Source: Chamaecrista fasciculata
Lineage: Eukaryota; Streptophyta; Magnoliopsida; Fabales; Fabaceae
NCBI GenBank assembly: GCA_003254925.1
Contig: QANZ01026808.1
Coordinates: 53,353 to 117,352, forward strand
Direction of reading: 5' to 3'
Length of the DNA stretch: 64,000 nt
Shown: positions 1-14,200 of the stretch, one piece after another
Position numbering within the stretch: position 1 is the stretch's first letter
How the letters are laid out: each line of letters begins with the position of its first letter
Notes under the pieces: generated by a model
Database searches by the model: none
What the model was told of the DNA's origin: nothing
Seen by the model: the letters and a program-made list of their open reading frames with translations, nothing else
Translations under genes and position numbers: made by a program

Positions 1-1062
1 AAGAAGATTTTCAATCCCGGAAGCAATTGAATTTTTCTTCTTGATCTTTAGCTGCTTATTTTTTTGACACCTTTGTACTCAAAATGGATCCTCTGTTTGT
101 GCTGATGGTCTTGAGTGTGGTTTACTTTCCATTTGATGTTGAAGTGATTTAATTTTAGCCATTGGTTCCTTATTGTACATCTTAACTATCCATTTTTATT
201 ATATTTTAGTCATTGGTTTCTCTTGCACCTTAGTCGACGATTTATATTCCAAGGTCAAATACATATTTTAGTCCTCAAATTATGGGTAAGTTTTATTTTG
301 GTTATATGACTTATTTATTTTATTTTTGTCCTCAAACTTTCACATTTGTTCTATTTTGGTCCCCAAAATATGATTTTATTGGGTCTTCACCGTTATTTTT
401 AATCATAATTTGGAGATAAAAAGTAACAACAATTTTCTTTTCAATTTGTGATTAAGAATGAAAATTTTTCTTCCTCTCTTTACATACTCACTTATTATTA
501 CATATATGAAAGAAAAATTATTTATCTCGATTGTTTAAATCATAAATAATGACATAAAGCATATGAAATCACATTTTGGGGACTAAAATGGAAAAAATGT
601 GAAAGTTTGAAAACCAAAATGGAACAAAAATAATTTTAGGATAGAAATGAAACTTAATTACCCCATAGTTTGAGTACCAAAATTTAATTTGTTTAACCAC
701 TTTCCATTAAGTACTAACAGAAGTAAATCAAAAGGGCCCTCTGTGTTAACGACAAAAATCACAAGTCACAAAAATGATGCCTTTTGACTCTCAAAGTACC
801 AAAATAGAATTAGACTAAACTACAAGGTATTGAAGTGTAATTTTCCCAAAACAAAACAAAGAAACGATCCTAAACAAAAGTGAGGACACTTTCGCTATAT
901 TCCAATAATCAATTACGTATAATATATATGTCTACAACAGGAAAGAATCCTATAATACTACAATATGCATGTGAAAAAAAGATATTATTTATTACTCATC
1001 ATGCAAGAAGAATAGATTAGATATTGCTTATTAATTTGATCTCCCTTTTCCTCCATTGTGAT
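1..1062. other. upstream intergenic region with a degenerate fold-back repeat
   Basis: There is no gene here. From about 245 to 700 the sequence reads as phrases of the type 'tttattttggt...cctcaaa' on the left and their complement 'gaccaaaatggaac...' on the right, so it is a decayed inverted-repeat element. Related sequence lies at 8730-9355. The remaining bases are AT-rich, without recognisable signals apart from the promoter of the next gene. Confidence 0.5.
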
Positions 1063-1070
1063 TATAAATA
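1063..1070 (+). promoter_or_regulatory. TATA box of the diterpene synthase gene
   Basis: TATAAATA lies 78 bases before the first ATG (1148). That spacing suits a plant core promoter with a leader of roughly 45-50 bases. No other ATG intervenes that would open a long frame. This is inferred from sequence and position only. Confidence 0.5.
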
Positions 1071-1147
1071 CTACATGAACATCTCCATATCTTTAACTAA
1101 TTAAACTCAAAACGGGTTATTACAACTTACAAGCAAAATAATTAATC

Positions 1148-3025
1148 ATGTCTCTTCTGTCCATTCCATCTTCAAACCATTTATTTGCTTCATCCATGAA
1201 TTCCCTTCCCATGATGATCAATCATGGCTCTAATAATAAGAGCTTTAATGGTAATGTAAATCCACAATCCCATTTACTTTAATTAATTTATCATTGCCTA
1301 TAAAAGATTATTAATATGAATATATAGGTTTATTTTGTTCTATATAGGTGTTTTCCTGCCACTGAAGGCCAAAGTAACTGAGTTTAGAGCAAAGTGCAAG
1401 GGTAGCAAATCATCGGAACATATAACTGCCGAGGTATATATATATATGAACATGAACTAATGTGATTTGTATGTTAATTAGTTGTTATTTTAAATTTAAA
1501 AAATATTAAAAAAATTATTTTAATTTATTTTAAAAAGTCATAAAATAAGTGGATGATTATATCTAAGAACTTCTTCCCATATTCAAGATATATTATATTA
1601 AACGTTTGCAAATATCATGATTTAATTTTTATGCCATACAATAATATAAGGCTAAAGCGCACTTTTGGACCTATAATTTTGGCAAAAGTCTTAATTTGGT
1701 TCCATAACTTTTTTTGTTGCAATTTTGGTCCCATAACTTCTGAAAATGTCCCACCGTTGGTCCCAAGCTGATTTCCATTCATTTTCTTCCGTTAAAGATG
1801 ATCTGACATACTGAGTTGAATGAAGACGTGACAAATATGGGTGAAGTGGATTTAACTGCTGATAATGGATGGAAATCAGCTTGGGACCAACGATGAGACG
1901 TTTTCAAAAGTTATGGGACCAAAATTGCAACAAAAAAATTATGGGACCAAATTGAGACCTTTTCCTAAGTTATGAGACCAAAATTATAACAAAAAAAATT
2001 ATAGGAACAAATTGAGACCTTTGCCAAAGTTATGGGACAAAAAGTGCACTTTAGCCATAATATAATGATAGACAGAAATTTAATATATAGTTTTCAATAT
2101 TTATTTTCAAATTATATTGTTTAAATTTTGGCAAAAAAAAAATTTGATACCACATCATTATACACACACTATAATAGGTGTCAGTGCATACAATTAACTA
2201 AGAAGTAAATTAACAATTCGAATTTAAAAGATTAATTATTGAGTTGACAACTTGATTTTCAAATATCGAAATATATAGTTTAGCCCCTAAATGTTTTGAT
2301 ATATTTTTTAGTCATTTTCATGGACTAAAGTATATCATTATTTAATTTTTTCAGAGACTATAAAGAGTATATATATTATTTGGATTTTTCAAGAATTAAA
2401 TTGTATATTTCAATCTTTCAAAAACCGAGTTGTCAATTTAGTAATCTTTTAAGGACTAATTTGTTAAATTTACTCATTAATTAACTTGGAAACATTGTTT
2501 TCAAAGAATATATATGAAACTAATTAAAGAAACTATATGATTAAGATAGAAACTCTATCTAATTAAGTGGTCTAATCAAATATATTATTTTTGGCTTGAC
2601 AAATTAAAGGAACATGTCATGATAAATAATGAGATCAGAAAGAAAGTGGAAGCTATAAAAGTGATGTTAGAGTGTGATGAAGTTAAGAAGAGCATATCAG
2701 CCTCAGCTTATGACACAGCATGGATAGCTCTCATAAAAGAAGTTAATGGAAGAGATAATTCTCCACATTTTCCTTCTTCTCTTCAATGGGTTATAGACAA
2801 TCAACTTCATGATGGTTCATGGGGTGATCCTCATATCTTTGTGGCCTATGATAGGCTGATTTGTACTTTGGCATGTGTTATTGTTTTAAGACACTACAGT
2901 GTCCATCCACAAAAGGCTGAAAAAGGTAATTGGTTAATTATTATTATTATTATTATTATTTTGGAAAAACTGTTTCTTTAATTTAAATATTAATAAGTTT
3001 TTGGAAGAGGTATGCATTTGACGTT

Positions 3026-3062
<37 letters not shown>

Positions 3063-6000
3063 AAAATCTTATTTTGGTTCCTAATGTTTATCTTAAATTT
3101 TTTTGGTCTCTAATAATTTTTTAGTTCTATTTCGGTCATTAATATTTTCCAAAAGTTTTATTTTGGATGAGTTTTTGAGTTTCTTGATGATTTCCGTACG
3201 TTTTCCGGTGAGTTTTAAATTTTCTGCGTTTTCAGTCTTGGTCTCTCTGTCATTTGCTTTAATTTGTGTTGTTTTTGCATTTCTATTCCATTGCATGAAA
3301 AATTCATGGATTAGAGATCAAGATATAAGGTTTGAGAATCTTCAGAAATGCTCTTTCACTTTCATTTTGATAGTCGGGGACTAAAGTGAAAGGGACTTGA
3401 AGTTTTCAAGACTAAACTATAATTTAAAATAGACGGAGGACTAACGGTGAGAGGTTTTCAAAACATATAGAACCAAAACTAAGACAAAAAGATATAAGAC
3501 TGATTTGGGACCTAGAGCAAAGATACAAGACCAAATTCGAGACAAAAAAAGTTATAAGACTAATTTGGGAATTGGAGCAAAGTTATAGGACCAAATTCGC
3601 ACTTTGACCAATTTTTTTGGTCTCTAATATTATTTTAGTTCTATTTCGGTCATTAATATTTTCCAAAATTTTTATTTGTTTCTAACTACTAAATGTGATT
3701 ATATATATCTCTCTTATTTCAAATCTGAATGTAACAAAAATAGAGTTACATGTTACACTTAACAAGTTCTTTCACTACTTAGTTGGATCTATCGCTAAAC
3801 AAGATCAAATCGGGGTCTGAAAGTGGATTGCTCATTTAAGTTGGTCATAACTCTCTCTTTTTAAATTCAAATGTGACAAAATCGAAGCTACGAGTTACTC
3901 TTAATAAGTTCTCTATGTGCTTATTGGGGGTCGTCGACAAATGATGTGATCAAATAGTACTTTTGAAAGTTGGTGTTAGTTTCTTTTTATCCAACCCACT
4001 TTTAGAATACTAGCTATTTGACCTTATTTGTCGATAGTTCCAACCGGATAGATAAAGAGAATTCATTATGAGTAACTCGTAATTATGATTTTTCACATTT
4101 GTACTTTTTTTTTGAACACTCATATCCGTACTTGAAACAAGAGAGGTATGACCAACTTTAAAAACCGAGTGCCCTACTTTCAAGCTCAATTTGACGACTT
4201 TTTCTAACAACCCCAATTAGACATACAGAGAGAAAGAGCTTGTCAATAGTGACTTGTAGCTCTAATTCAATCGCATTCGAACTTGAAACGAGAGAAATAT
4301 AACTAGATTTAATTATTAGGGACCAATCGTGAACTTATTAATGATTAAAATCAGTGATGTGAAAACCGGACCGGACCGGCCGGTCGGACCGCTACCCGAA
4401 GACACAAGCGAGTTGGTTCAACCATTTGAACCGGAATGATGGTTGGACCGAAAATAACCGGCCAAGAACCGGAAAACCGGAACCAACCGCTGGACCGGAC
4501 CGGCGGTTCTCAATTTTTTTTACAAAAAATTGTTTTGAGTCTTCTAAGGATCGAACCCATGCCCTTTCTTCACACTCCCAACGCCTTTACCATCCCAACT
4601 GTGAGGCTTTGTTAACTTTCTCTTACCAATTATTTTACTTATCTAATAAATTAATAAATTTAATGCATCTCTTAGACCCAAAAAAAAATATAGAGGGTTT
4701 ATATTTAATATATTAAAAATAATTATTTATTATGTCATCCGGTCCAAACATCCGGTCCGACCGATTCAACCGATCCGACCGTGAACCGAACACTTGTCCG
4801 AGTCTTTGTCCGGTTCGGTTATGACAACACTGATTAAAATGGGATTTTTGCGGAACATTAATGACCAAAATAGAATAGAAAAAATATTATGGACCAAAAC
4901 GAGATTTTTGCTTGTATATATTTAAATATAAAAGCTTAGGGTTAGGGCTTACTCCCTTCCATTAACACTTCATATTCTGTGCGCTACGAACTTTTTATTT
5001 TTATTTTTAGAAAGGAAAAAACTTATATCAAATTTCTTATATCTTTTACTATCAAGATTATCCAGTCACAAGTTTTAATTATATATATTCTCTCTCTTTG
5101 ATGATTGGTCATGCAAAATGTGGTGTTTAATATTTCTCTCTATCATGATTGATCATGTACTCATGTATATAATTTTTGCCACGTATCAAATGTCGATTGA
5201 AGAACTTAATAAAAAAAATATAAAGAATTTGATATAAATTTTGCCTTTTTAAATTATTTGGTTTCATGCATGCATTCGTGCATATATGCATTAATGATAG
5301 TTCGTGAGTGAGAAAAATTTCATCGTATAGAGAGTTAACATTTAAATAATGTTTACTAATTAACTTACATTTTACATGTATATATCCAGGACTTGAATTC
5401 TTCAAAAACAACATAAAGAAGCTGGAAACAGAGAACAAAGAGCACATGACATGTGGGTTTGAAACTGTTCTCCCATCACTTCTCCAATTAGCAAAAAGTT
5501 TGAAAGTTGATGTGCCTCATGATTTTCCAGCCCTAAAACATGTATTTGCAAGGAGGGATATCAAACTTACTAGGTATGCTTGTGATTAAGTTAATTATTA
5601 TAGTTATACTATTATATATATGTCTTTAGGAATTTTTAAACTCTAACGCTTTTTTCACTTTCTTTTATATTTATATCTTATTAATATAAATTACTCATAA
5701 ACTTATATATATATATAATTGGATGGAGACTAAATCACATTAAGACCTTATGAGTTTTAAGTCAGGAATAGAAAATACTCATGAGTTTCAAAATTTAATT
5801 AACAAATCGACAGATCCTTTAAGTTTTTAACTTTATTTAGAACTCCTAAAGTTTAAAACTTGACGAACAAATTCTTTGAATTTTCAATTTTTCTTATTTA
5901 AGACTCCTACATATATAATAGCCTCAATTTTTTTAAAAAGTTCAGGGGTTCTAAGTGAATAAAACTAAAAGTCCAGGGATATATCTGTTAAATTTTAAAG

Positions 6001-8164
6001 CTCAAAGGTCTTAAGTGACGAAAATGAAAACTCAAAAAGTTTATTTATTAAATTTTAAAACTAAGGAGTATTTTTTGTCCCCAATAAAACTCATGGAGTA
6101 CTCTTGGTGCAATTTAGCCTTGATAAATATATAATTTGATACTTGGCTTAAGTGCACTTTTGGTCCCTTAACTTTCGCAAAGGTCTCACTTTGGTCCCCT
6201 AAGTTTTTTTGTTGCAATTTTGGTCCCCTAACTTTTGAAAATGTCTCACCATTGGTCCGCTTCCAAGTCATGAAAACGTCTCTCCATAATGGTTATTTTT
6301 TAATCAACTTCACCTATATTTTCCACATCATCAGCCAACTCAGCCTGTCAGATCAGTACTAACGGCAAATAATTGATGGAAAAAGTGCACTTGGGACTAA
6401 CGGTGAGGCGTTTTCAAAAGTTAGGGGACCAAAATTGCAACAAAAATAATTAGGGGACCAAATTGAGATGTTTTCAAAAGTTAGAGAACCAAAACTGCAA
6501 CAAAAAAAGTTAGAGGCCCGAATTGAGACCTTTGCGAAAGTTAGGGGACCAAAAGTGCACTTAAGCCTTGATATTTAATCCAATTAATTGATTATATTGA
6601 ATTATTTCTCTTGACATTATGTGGGAATAGAATACCAATGGACCTCTTGCATAGTATGCCCACATCATTGCTCTTCAGCTTGGAATCAATTCCATGCCTG
6701 CAATGGGAAAAACTTGTGAAATTGCAGAGTAAAGATGGGTCTTTCTTTTTCTCTCCATCTGCCACAGCCTTTGCCTTCATGCAAACCAAGGATCAAAATT
6801 GTCTTGATTACATAAATAATGTGGTTCAAAACTTTGATGGTGGAGGTAAAGCTAGTTGACCAAAAAAGAGGTTACATTAAATTAAAAATAAGAGCAAATT
6901 AACAATTCAATCTCTGGAAGATCGTCGAGTTGACAACTTGGTCCTTGAAAAATTAAAATAAACAGTTTAGTCCTTAAAAGATTCAAACGATAGACTTATT
7001 ATTCATAGACTAATAAAGTAAATGTTATTTTAGCTACTAAATAGTATACTTTTTTAATCTTTCAAGAACAAAATTGCGTATTTCAATTTTTTTGACGGGA
7101 TTGAGTTGTTAATACGGTGAACTTTCAAGGATCGAGTTGTTAGTTTTCTCTAAAATAATCTCTTAAGTAAACTAACAACTTGGTCTTTAAAGAAAGATTA
7201 TCGAGTAGATAGCTCAATCCTTAAAAGATTGAAATACACAATTTAATTAGTCTTCAAAATACATAATGGTATACTTGTTCTAAGTCTTTTTCATGAATTA
7301 AAGAATATATTGTTTGATTCTTTAAAGAACTAACATGTGTATTTCAATCTTTTAGAAACCGAATAGTTAATTTGGTAATCTTTCAGGGACCAAGTTGTTA
7401 GTTTTCAAAAATTAATTAATGATGACCTGTTATTTATTTTATGTTTTATGAACATTTTTAGTCCCAGATTTCTATCCTATAGAATTTCTGGAACAATTAT
7501 GGACTGTTGATCGATTGGAGCGATTAGGAATTTCAAGATATTTTCAAGCAGTGATCAAAGTAAATTTGGACTACGTTTCCAGGTAATTTCGTTATACTTC
7601 TTTTTTGGTATGAAATTATATATTTATTTCAGCCTTAGTATATATATAAAATGCATATTAATAAGCTTATATATATATTTGCAGAAATTGGAATGAGAAA
7701 GGAATCGGGTGGACAAAGTACTCAGACCTTCCAGACCTTGACGATACATCAATGGGCTTCAGACTACTAAGATTGAATGGCTATGAAGTTTCAGCTAGTG
7801 AGCACCATAATTACATGAATTTAATTAGAAAATAATAATAAATATATATGGTCAAAGACAAAATTGGTCCCATATATTTTGCTCAATTCTCAATTTGGTC
7901 CTATATAATTTTTTTGTTGCATTTTTGGTCTTACAAAAGGTCTCAATTTGTTCCTATATCATTTTTTGTTTTATATTTTTTGGTCAGGTTGAAGAATTGG
8001 TATCATATTTTTATAAAAGGTTCTACCGTTAATTCTACCTCTAAAGATATGAAATTGATATTTCTCCACTTGACTCAAAGATATGAAATTAAATCTGTAA
8101 CAAAAAAAGATAAGGAATTAAATTGGAAACTGAGCAAAGATATGAGACAAAATTTGTACTTTTA

Positions 8165-8201
<37 letters not shown>

Positions 8202-11200
8202 GAAATTGACTTTTTTTTTATTGGACAGATGTATTTGAAAATTTTGAGAAAGATGGAGAATTCTTCTGCATGGCTGGGCAATCAGATGAAGGCACAACAG
8301 TGATGTTTAATTTTTATAGAGCATGTCAAGTTCAATTTCCTGGAGAAACGATTTTTGATAAGGGAAAGAACTTTGCAACTAATTTCTTGTCTCAAAAACA
8401 AGCTGCTAATCAAATTCTAGATAAATGGGTCATATCCAAGGACCTTCCAGGAGAGGTATAAAACTTTTAAATTTCAATTTAGGCAAAAGTAATTTTAATA
8501 TCCTCCAAATATGGGGGTAGTTTTAGTTATTCTCCTAAAAATTATTTTCGAGTAAATTGTACTCCCGAAGTATGGGGACAATTTTAATTGTACTCCAAAA
8601 TTGTATTCCCAATTTTAGGATACAATTGACCTAAAAGAACTTTGAGAGTACAACTTAAATATTTTAGGGGTACCAAGAGTACTTTTACCTTTTAGTTTAT
8701 ATATATATAACATCTATGTATTATGTTATAGGTCAAAACCTCATTTTGGTCCTCAAACCATGAAATAAGTTTTATTTTGGTGCTCCAACTTTCATATCTA
8801 TGCCATTTTGGCCCTCAAAATATGATTTCATCTGATGTTTTTCATGATTTATAACTAAGAAAATTGAGATAGACAATTGCTTTCTCGTCTCACAGTAAGT
8901 AAGTTAACAAAGAGAGAAAGAAAAACTTTCATTCTATGTCACAAATTGAAGATAAATTTGTGGTTGAATTTTCTTTTAAAGAGTGAAAATTAAAATGATC
9001 AAGAAAATAATTAATATTTCCAAGAGAGGTATAAAACCTTTAATTGAATTTTAATTTTTAAATATAACATCTATGTATTATGTTATAGGTCAAAACCTCA
9101 TTTTGATTCTCAAATTACAGGATAAGTTTTATTTTGGTCATAAAACTATTTTTTATTCCGTTGTGGTCCTCAATTACATTTGTTCCATTTTGGTCCCAAA
9201 AATTTGATTTCATCTATTTTTTCCGTTATTTATAAACTGACAATTGAGATAGACTATTTCTCTCTTGTGTCATAATAAGTAAGTTGAGAGAGAGAGATAA
9301 CAAAATTTTCATTATATGTCACAAATTGAAGATAAATTTATGGTTGAATTTTCTTTTAAGGAGTTGTTCCTACATGACTATTATTTTTTTAATAATTAAT
9401 TAAGACAATTAATTAAGGAGTACATGATACCTAAGAGGTAAAGGGCTTTGGGGAAACTAAGTTGCATCCGCAACATCTTTACTTGGACAAGGTTAGGAAT
9501 GTTGTGAAGGAAGGAAGGCTCCTCCTCCCTCCTTCCCCCGGGAATAGTCATAAGGAGTGATTTGGTAGGATTGAAGTAGAGGCCTCTTCGTACTTGGTCA
9601 TGAACATTCTAAGTAAGTTAGGTAAAGCTTAGTCTTTAGTAAATGGATTAGTATTCTATTGAGCTCAGACTCTCATTCCCTACTTGCTAGAGATATTCAT
9701 ATTACCTTCTCCTTTGTTTCACGCACATCAATGTTGAGATATTTCAGTAACTCCCCTATAAATGGCTATCATGATTATAGTAACTCCCTCATAAGTGGTC
9801 ATCATGATCATCGATAACTCATTATAATATTTTACTGATGGTAAAATATTTTACTTTAATATTTTACATTATAATGGCTATCACTTAGTATAATATTTTA
9901 CTTTAATATTTATACTAAGTTTTCTAAACAATAATGATAGGTAAAATATGCATTGGATTTCCCATGGTATGCAAGCTTGCCTCGAGTAGAGACTAGATTT
10001 TACTTAGAACAATATGGTGGTGGAGACGATGTCTGGATTTCCAAAATCCTTTTCAGGTAACTTTGTTTTTGGATATATTCTACGATTCATATTATTATTG
10101 GAGAAAATTTTTTCAAATCTCTATGTAAGTAAAAAACTTTTAAGTAGATATTATCGATCTTTAATTGAACCATAAAATTATTGATAAAATTGAGGTTTAA
10201 AGATGACATTGAGGGACTAATTTGACGACAACGATTTTTAAAGAATTAAATTACATGTTGCCATATCCTTCAATAACTAAAATGTAATTTCTTGAATGTA
10301 TAAATAGTAGATTTCACTTTCAGAGATATATCAAAACGAAATTTCAAACATATATATATATATATATTTGCATGGGTCGAATATCCATTGCGGTCTTATA
10401 TATTTGGGTGAGATTTTAGTTTAGTCCATTACGTTCTATTACATTTTGGTCACATATAAGTTTCCATTCGTTTTAGGTAAAAGTGCTCTTGATACCCTAA
10501 GGTACGAGGTCAGTTTCAATTATACCTCTAAATTTCTTTTAGTCAATTATACTTCCAAAGTATGAAGTCAATTTGAGTTGTACTCCTAAAGTTTTTTTTT
10601 TTAATCAGTTATACCTTAAATGTTTCACATTTAAGTCAATTGTACCCGAAATTGGGAGTACAATTGACACAAAAAAGAAAAAGAGGAAGTACACTCCGTT
10701 TTAAATAAAAACAAAAGCCTTACTCATTAGAATTGGAATCAGATAAGCTAAAGTACACTATGACTAGATTATGTAAAATGTAAGTGGAAGTATAAGAGAG
10801 AGAGATGACGATGACCGAGAGGGAGCGACTATCAGTGACACATAAATATACTTTTGCCATATCAGCAATGTACATAAGCATTTAACAAAAATTCACCTAT
10901 GCGTGAAACATGAGGGACCAAAATGGAACAAATTAAAATAATGTACCAAACTGAAATATGACTAAAATATGCAATACCAAAAAGGATATTTAGCCAAAAA
11001 AAATAATAATTATTACGATTGCAAATTGTGGTTTGCAACAGTAGTGTTGGACGCAATATTATTATTGCAATAGTCACTTTAACAACAACACAACAGTGCT
11101 AACAAAAGTTGACCTAGTTGGTAATGAGTCGACTCATATCTTACAAGGTCGTGAATTAGACTACTGCTACCGATGTGAAGGCCTTGTTGATAGACGACCT

Positions 11201-14200
11201 ACAAGTAATTCTCTGTAAGCGCTCATAAAATTTGAAGGCATGTACTGACCTTGGTGAGCCCTTGGGGCTCAACTCACCTAAAACTTTTGTTACCAAAAAT
11301 AAAAACAACACCAACAATAACTGCTACTTATATTGCAATACCTGCAATTGTAATCTTTGCAATACAACCACGTTTACAACCACAATTTGTAACAGAGATA
11401 ATTATTTTTTCTTTAGTACGAACATAGATAATTATTAGTTCTCAAATGATTAATACATTTATATAGTCTATTATAAGTCCCACTCTAAGCCTGATTGATT
11501 AATTAAAATTACTAAAATAGTTGTTTTTTTAATTTTATTTTATTATTGTACTATAAACATTCTGAGTTGAAGTTATATATATATATATGCCATGTTTTCT
11601 TCCTCTGCAGATTACACAAAGTGAGTAATAACCTCAATCTTGAACTTGGAAAACTAGACTATAACATGTGTCAAGCTCTGCATCGTAGAGAATGGAAAAG
11701 GATTCAAGAGTAAGAAAGCCAAATCACATCTCTCTATCTCTATAAATTGATATATATAGTTTAGTCCCTAAAAGATTAAAATTGTATACTCTTTAATTAG
11801 TCCCTGAAAGATTACAATGATATACTATTTAGTCTATAAAAAGGACTAATTAATAATTATATATTACTTTGATCTTTCCAGGACTAAATTGTGTATTTCA
11901 ATCTTTCAGAAATTGAGTTATCAGCTTAGTGATTTTTTAGAGAACGAATTGTTAATTTACTATATGATGGTTTTTTACATTTAGGTGGTACTTAGAAAGT
12001 GAACTGCAAGAGTTGGGGTTGAGTAGAGAAAGACTTCTTTTGGCTTATTTTGTGGCAGCAGCCAACATATTTGAGCCAGAAAGATCATTAGAAAGATTTG
12101 CATGGGTCAAAACTTCTGCCTTGGTTCATGCATTTACGTCCCAAAATGACCAAAAACAAAAGAAAGCCTTTGTTAGTGCATTCAACAACAACAATATCTC
12201 TTTAAATGAACGGTATACACATATACTTTTAGTCTATATAAGTACTGTTAGGTCGAATATTCAAATTAAATCAAAATAATCCTTTATGTTTAGATCAAAT
12301 TACAATTTGGTCCATTATGTTACATTTGTTTCAATTTATTAGGGGTGTTCACGGGCTGGGTTGGGTTGGGTTTAGGGCGGTTGGTTCGGGCTCATTAATT
12401 TATTTGGCGGGTTGGGTTGGGTTGGGCTAAAGAAAATAATTGAGTCAACCCAAACCAACCCAAACCAAACAGTGGCGGGTTGGTTTGGGTTGGGTTGGCG
12501 GGTTGGCCCATACTATTTTTTTTTATTTTTTATATATTTATTTTATAAAAAATTTGGTCTCTCTTAAATTTTTTTCTTTAATTTGGTCCTTCACAATTTG
12601 TTTTTTATGGACTAAATTGAGAATAAAAATTTATTAATTGACCAAATTGTAAAAATAATATTATTTGTGATATTAAAATAGAATTTTAACTAAATAAAAA
12701 TTAATTTTATTTTTTATTTAATATTTTTACGAACTGGCGGGTTGGTTGAGCGGGCTCAAAATCTTGAAACCCGCAGCCCAACCCAAACCACAGCGGGCTC
12801 AACTTTTTGAACCCAAACCAACCCGCTAGCCCAACCCAAACCAACCCAAACTAGTGGGTTGGGTTGGTTTTAGCGGGTTGGCGGGTTAGCCCAACCCAAT
12901 GAACACCCCTACAATTTATAGTTCCACGAGTTTAATAGACATTTCAAATTGGTGTTGAGAGAGAGTTCCAACTATATTTTAAGTAGCAGAAACTGACGGA
13001 GTTAGCCTAGATTGATTTGAAATGTCTGTGAAAAGATTGAGATTAAATTGAAACAAATGACACATAACGAACCAAATTACAATTTGGCCCAATAATAAAA
13101 GGACTAAAATGATTATTTGACCAAATTATTATCATTTGCTACTAATTAATAGCCAGTTAATGTAATATTCCCTATTATTTCTTACTTACCTTGAGTTTAC
13201 ATATGAGGAATTTATTAATATATGTCTAGAAGAAGGTTCTGTAACAATAGAAGGAACAAGCTCTTGGGGACTTTAACAGAAACTTTGCAGCATTTCTCCC
13301 AAAGCTCACCTTGTGCTAGTTTCAATATTCTTCATGATACAGTAAGTATTTCACAAGTTAAAGAAACATGTATATTAATTTTCCTGCATTTATCATTGAT
13401 AAATATATTTATCCAATAAGACCTACTTTTTTTTTAATCAAAATCCTTGTTAATATTGAAGTGGAAGAAGTGGCTATTGGGTTGGCAGAGAGAAGGAGAT
13501 AAGTGGGATGGGGAAGCAGAGCTCTTGGTGAACATTATAAATATAAATGGTGGATATGATCTTCCCCATGAATTAGAACTCAATCCTCAATTCCAAAGAC
13601 TCCTCAGACTCACCAATGAACTCTGCCATCAACTAAGTTGTCTTGAAAAGAACAAGGTAATTAACTTAACTATGCCAGTGATTAAGAATAATTATGGATT
13701 TTTTTTTATGAAATATATTTATTTGGTTAAAGTGCACTTTTGGTCCCGTATCTTTTGCTCAGGTCTTAATTTGGTCCCATATATTTTTTTTTGTTACATT
13801 TTTTGTCTCATCTTTTGATCAGATTGCAGATTTGGTTCATATCTTTTGGTTAGCTTGTAAAATTGGTCACATATCTTTGTAAAAGATTCCAATTGTGTGA
13901 CTAACAGTGAAACTACTTTTTGCAAAGATACGAGACTAAACCTACAACAAAAAAGATATGGGGCCAATTATACACCTGACCAAAAGATATGAGTCCAAAA
14001 GTGCAATAAAAAAGGATACGAGACCAACTTGAAACCTGAGCAAAATGTATGAGACCAAAAATACACTTTGACCTTATTTTTTATGTTTCACTACTTTCAC
14101 CCTCCAATGTTGGTAATATTGGAAGACGTTCAATTAATTTGTATGAATTGATTAGGAAAACAATGATAAGGGAAAGTGCAATGAGAGTACCACAAGCATC

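Noticed and set aside
4426-4716. A 96-codon open frame inside the diterpene synthase intron
   Set aside because: It lies entirely within the hAT-type element, is built from its CCGG-rich arm repeats and resembles no protein family.
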